In this document: positions 6,470 through 7,468 of the stretch, piece by piece | How the letters are laid out: every line of letters begins with the position of its first letter | How positions within the stretch are numbered: position 1 is the stretch's first letter | Assembly (NCBI GenBank): GCA_036505615.1 | Contig: DASXTB010000268.1 | Coordinates: forward strand, 1 to 7,468 | Direction: 5' to 3' | Source of the DNA: DASXTB01 sp036505615 | Lineage (GTDB): Bacteria; Acidobacteriota; UBA6911; JACQSX01 | Length of the DNA: 7,468 nucleotides | Notes under the pieces: generated by a model | Databases searched by the model: none | Told to the model about the DNA's origin: nothing | The model's input: the letters and a program-made list of their open reading frames with translations, nothing else | Translations under genes and position numbers: made by a program

Positions 6470-6697
6470 CTAGACGGCGATTCTTTTCTGCGACTGGAAG
6501 ACGGAAATGGCCCTCTCGATGCACGAGATGCAATAGCCGAAGCCCGCCAGTTCGGACTCTAAGATTTCGTCCCCGCAGTTTCTGCAACTGATTCCCCTGC
6601 CGCCGCACTTCTTGGCGGCTACTGCTCGCTTTACCAATACTCTGGGATCGGAATTCTCAAAAATTTTGCCTGCTACCTTGACGCGATAGTTCTTCAT
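6470..6697 (-). CDS. Small zinc-ribbon protein with a DksA/TraR-like C4 finger (75 aa)
   Basis: The predicted 75-aa protein has two parts. Residues 1-30 (beginning MKNYRVKVAGKIFENSDP) look like a short beta hairpin followed by a basic helix. Residues 38-59 contain C38-x2-C41-x14-C56-x2-C59, a four-cysteine zinc site whose text (CRNCGDEI...YCISC) resembles the C-terminal finger of DksA/TraR proteins. An extra Cys31 precedes it. The long coiled-coil that DksA inserts into the RNA polymerase secondary channel is missing, so a DksA function should not be assumed; a nucleic-acid- or protein-binding adaptor is an equally good guess. ATG 6697 is chosen over GTG 6733 because GGAGG lies 4 nt upstream of it. 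The gene lies downstream of lexA, separated from it by a terminator. Confidence 0.75.
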   Translation of the reverse strand: MKNYRVKVAGKIFENSDPRVLVKRAVAAKKCGGRGISCRNCGDEILESELAGFGYCISCIERAISVFQSQKRIAV

Positions 6698-6700
6698 AGG

Positions 6701-6706
6701 TCCTCC
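6701..6706 (-). promoter_or_regulatory. Strong Shine-Dalgarno deciding the start of the zinc-ribbon gene
   Basis: On the minus strand the sequence reads GGAGGA-CCT-ATG, with the core GGAGG four bases from the ATG at 6697. This is the clearest ribosome binding site in the window and rules out the upstream GTG (6733) as the preferred start. Confidence 0.75.
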
Positions 6707-6740
6707 AGCCTTGACGTCCTGCCAGCCCACCATGACTAAT

Positions 6741-6803
6741 AAGACAAAAGTGAGGAGATTTCAGAGCCAAGCCCTCCACCAAGCTCAACCCGAAACTCCT
6801 CAC
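6741..6803 (-). terminator. Intrinsic terminator downstream of lexA
   Basis: On the minus strand GTGAGGAG (6796-6803) pairs with CTCCTCAC (6750-6757). The stem extends by TTTC/GAAA across one bulged base, and the loop can fold further through GAGC/GCTC. It is followed immediately by TTTTGTCTT (6749 down to 6741). A GC-containing stem plus U-rich tail is the layout of a factor-independent terminator. It lies about 108 nt beyond the lexA stop and before the zinc-ribbon gene, so it would end or attenuate the lexA transcript. The loop of about 30 nt is long for a textbook terminator. Confidence 0.6.
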
Positions 6804-6910
6804 CTTTGTTGCGGGCGCCCACCGCCACTAGCTCGCTCAATGAGTGCCTGTCCATCGAGGCGCACTTACAAATTGGGCCAAAAACCTGACACCCGGGAGG
6901 CAATCGTTGG

Positions 6911-7468
6911 CTATCTGTATTTGCGCATAACGCCGATTACCACACCCTGGACCCGAACACGGTCTTCATCCAAGATCAGCGGAGCGAAGTCGGGATTGGA
7001 GGGCTGTAGGCGAATCTTACCTCCTTCGCGGTAGAAACGCTTGAAGGTGGCGTTATCGCCGTCGATTAAAGCGATGACCAGGTCGCCGTTGTTGGCGGCG
7101 TTTCGCTGTTCGACAATCACAAAGTCACCCTCCTCGATGTGCTCGTCAATCATTGACGACCCTCGGACGCGCAGCACAAAATTCTTATTCGTTCTGGATA
7201 TGAAATCCTCAGGAACCGAGACCGTTTCGGGGCTCTGTATGGCTTCAATGGGACTGCCGGCCGCTACATATCCAAGCAGAGGCAACTCGACACTCTGCGA
7301 GCGATTCAAAATCTGAATGGAGCGAGCATGATTGCTGGCCCGATGAATAAAACCGCGCTTTTCGAGCGCCGCCAGATGCTTGAAAACCGCATTGACGGAA
7401 GCAATATCGAACTGCTCGGCAATTTCTTCCATGGAGGGCGAGTATCCGCTTCTCTCGATAAATGCCTC
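6911..7468 (-). CDS. lexA: LexA repressor, SOS response (5' end cut by the window edge)
   Basis: LexA binds SOS operators as a dimer and cleaves itself when RecA filaments form on damaged DNA. The visible 185 residues lack only the first part of the winged helix-turn-helix, beyond the right edge. The reading frame runs through the edge (EAFIERSGYSPSMEEIAEQF), so the internal ATG at 7432 is not the start. The recognition region ASVNAVFKHLAALEKRGFI closely follows the E. coli pattern (PNAAEEHLKALARKG). All functional residues are present: the Ala-Gly cleavage site in GYVAAGSP (residues 70-71 of the visible part), the catalytic Ser in RGSSM (105, codon 7154-7156) and the general-base Lys in ATFKRF (143, codon 7040-7042). 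The C-terminus VVIGVMRKYR is complete. The promoter and any auto-regulatory SOS box lie outside the window. Confidence 0.96.
   Translation of the reverse strand, partial: EAFIERSGYSPSMEEIAEQFDIASVNAVFKHLAALEKRGFIHRASNHARSIQILNRSQSVELPLLGYVAAGSPIEAIQSPETVSVPEDFISRTNKNFVLRVRGSSMIDEHIEEGDFVIVEQRNAANNGDLVIALIDGDNATFKRFYREGGKIRLQPSNPDFAPLILDEDRVRVQGVVIGVMRKYR

Noticed and set aside
6470..6697. Annotating the zinc-ribbon protein as DksA
   Set aside because: It has only a finger-like motif. The coiled-coil and its acidic tip, essential for DksA action on RNA polymerase, are missing.
7430..7432. Internal ATG as the lexA start
   Set aside because: The frame continues upstream to the window edge with conserved LexA sequence (IERSGYSPS), so the gene is cut by the window and not short.

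Overview
The window looks like chromosomal DNA from a GC-rich, free-living Gram-negative-type bacterium, most likely Acidobacteriota. This is an inference from three things: a bacterial TMTC-like GT-C protein with TPRs, an intergenic repeat whose arms read as a 'QSR(G/D)RKGAA' spurious-ORF signature that I associate with acidobacterial genomes, and the style of the lipoprotein/permease cassette. No rRNA or other phylogenetic marker is present, so the assignment is tentative.

Layout: positions 1-145 are a left-edge leader with a short CCGTGT-type repeat. Positions 146-2152 (+) encode a polytopic GT-C-fold membrane protein with a TPR tail, related to the TMTC/DUF1736 family. Positions 2153-2548 form a gene-free interval packed with repeats: a perfect 20-bp REP-like hairpin, a 31-bp inverted repeat with an 87-bp spacer, a small tandem repeat, and then a probable promoter. 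Positions 2549-6116 (+) are a tightly overlapping three-gene cassette: a lipoprotein solute-binding protein of the peptide/nickel (SBP_bac_5) type, a DppB/OppB-type permease and a DppC/OppC-type permease. The junctions are TGATG and GTGA, which suggests translational coupling. No ATPase gene follows.

The right end is on the minus strand and converges on the permease cassette with a 17-bp gap. Reading in the direction of transcription, it holds lexA (its 5' end cut by the window edge), a factor-independent terminator, a 75-aa CxxC-CxxC zinc-ribbon protein with a strong Shine-Dalgarno, and an 86-aa uncharacterised protein that ends 17 bp from the permease stop.

Functionally, the cassette would bind a peptide-like or other small solute at the cell envelope and carry it through a heterodimeric membrane channel, but it must borrow ATPases encoded elsewhere. 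LexA is the SOS repressor, and all its visible catalytic and cleavage-site residues are intact. I do not see a clearly novel multi-gene system. The most noteworthy items are the stacked palindromic repeats, the TMTC-like protein, the importer without ATPases and the two small uncharacterised proteins behind lexA.
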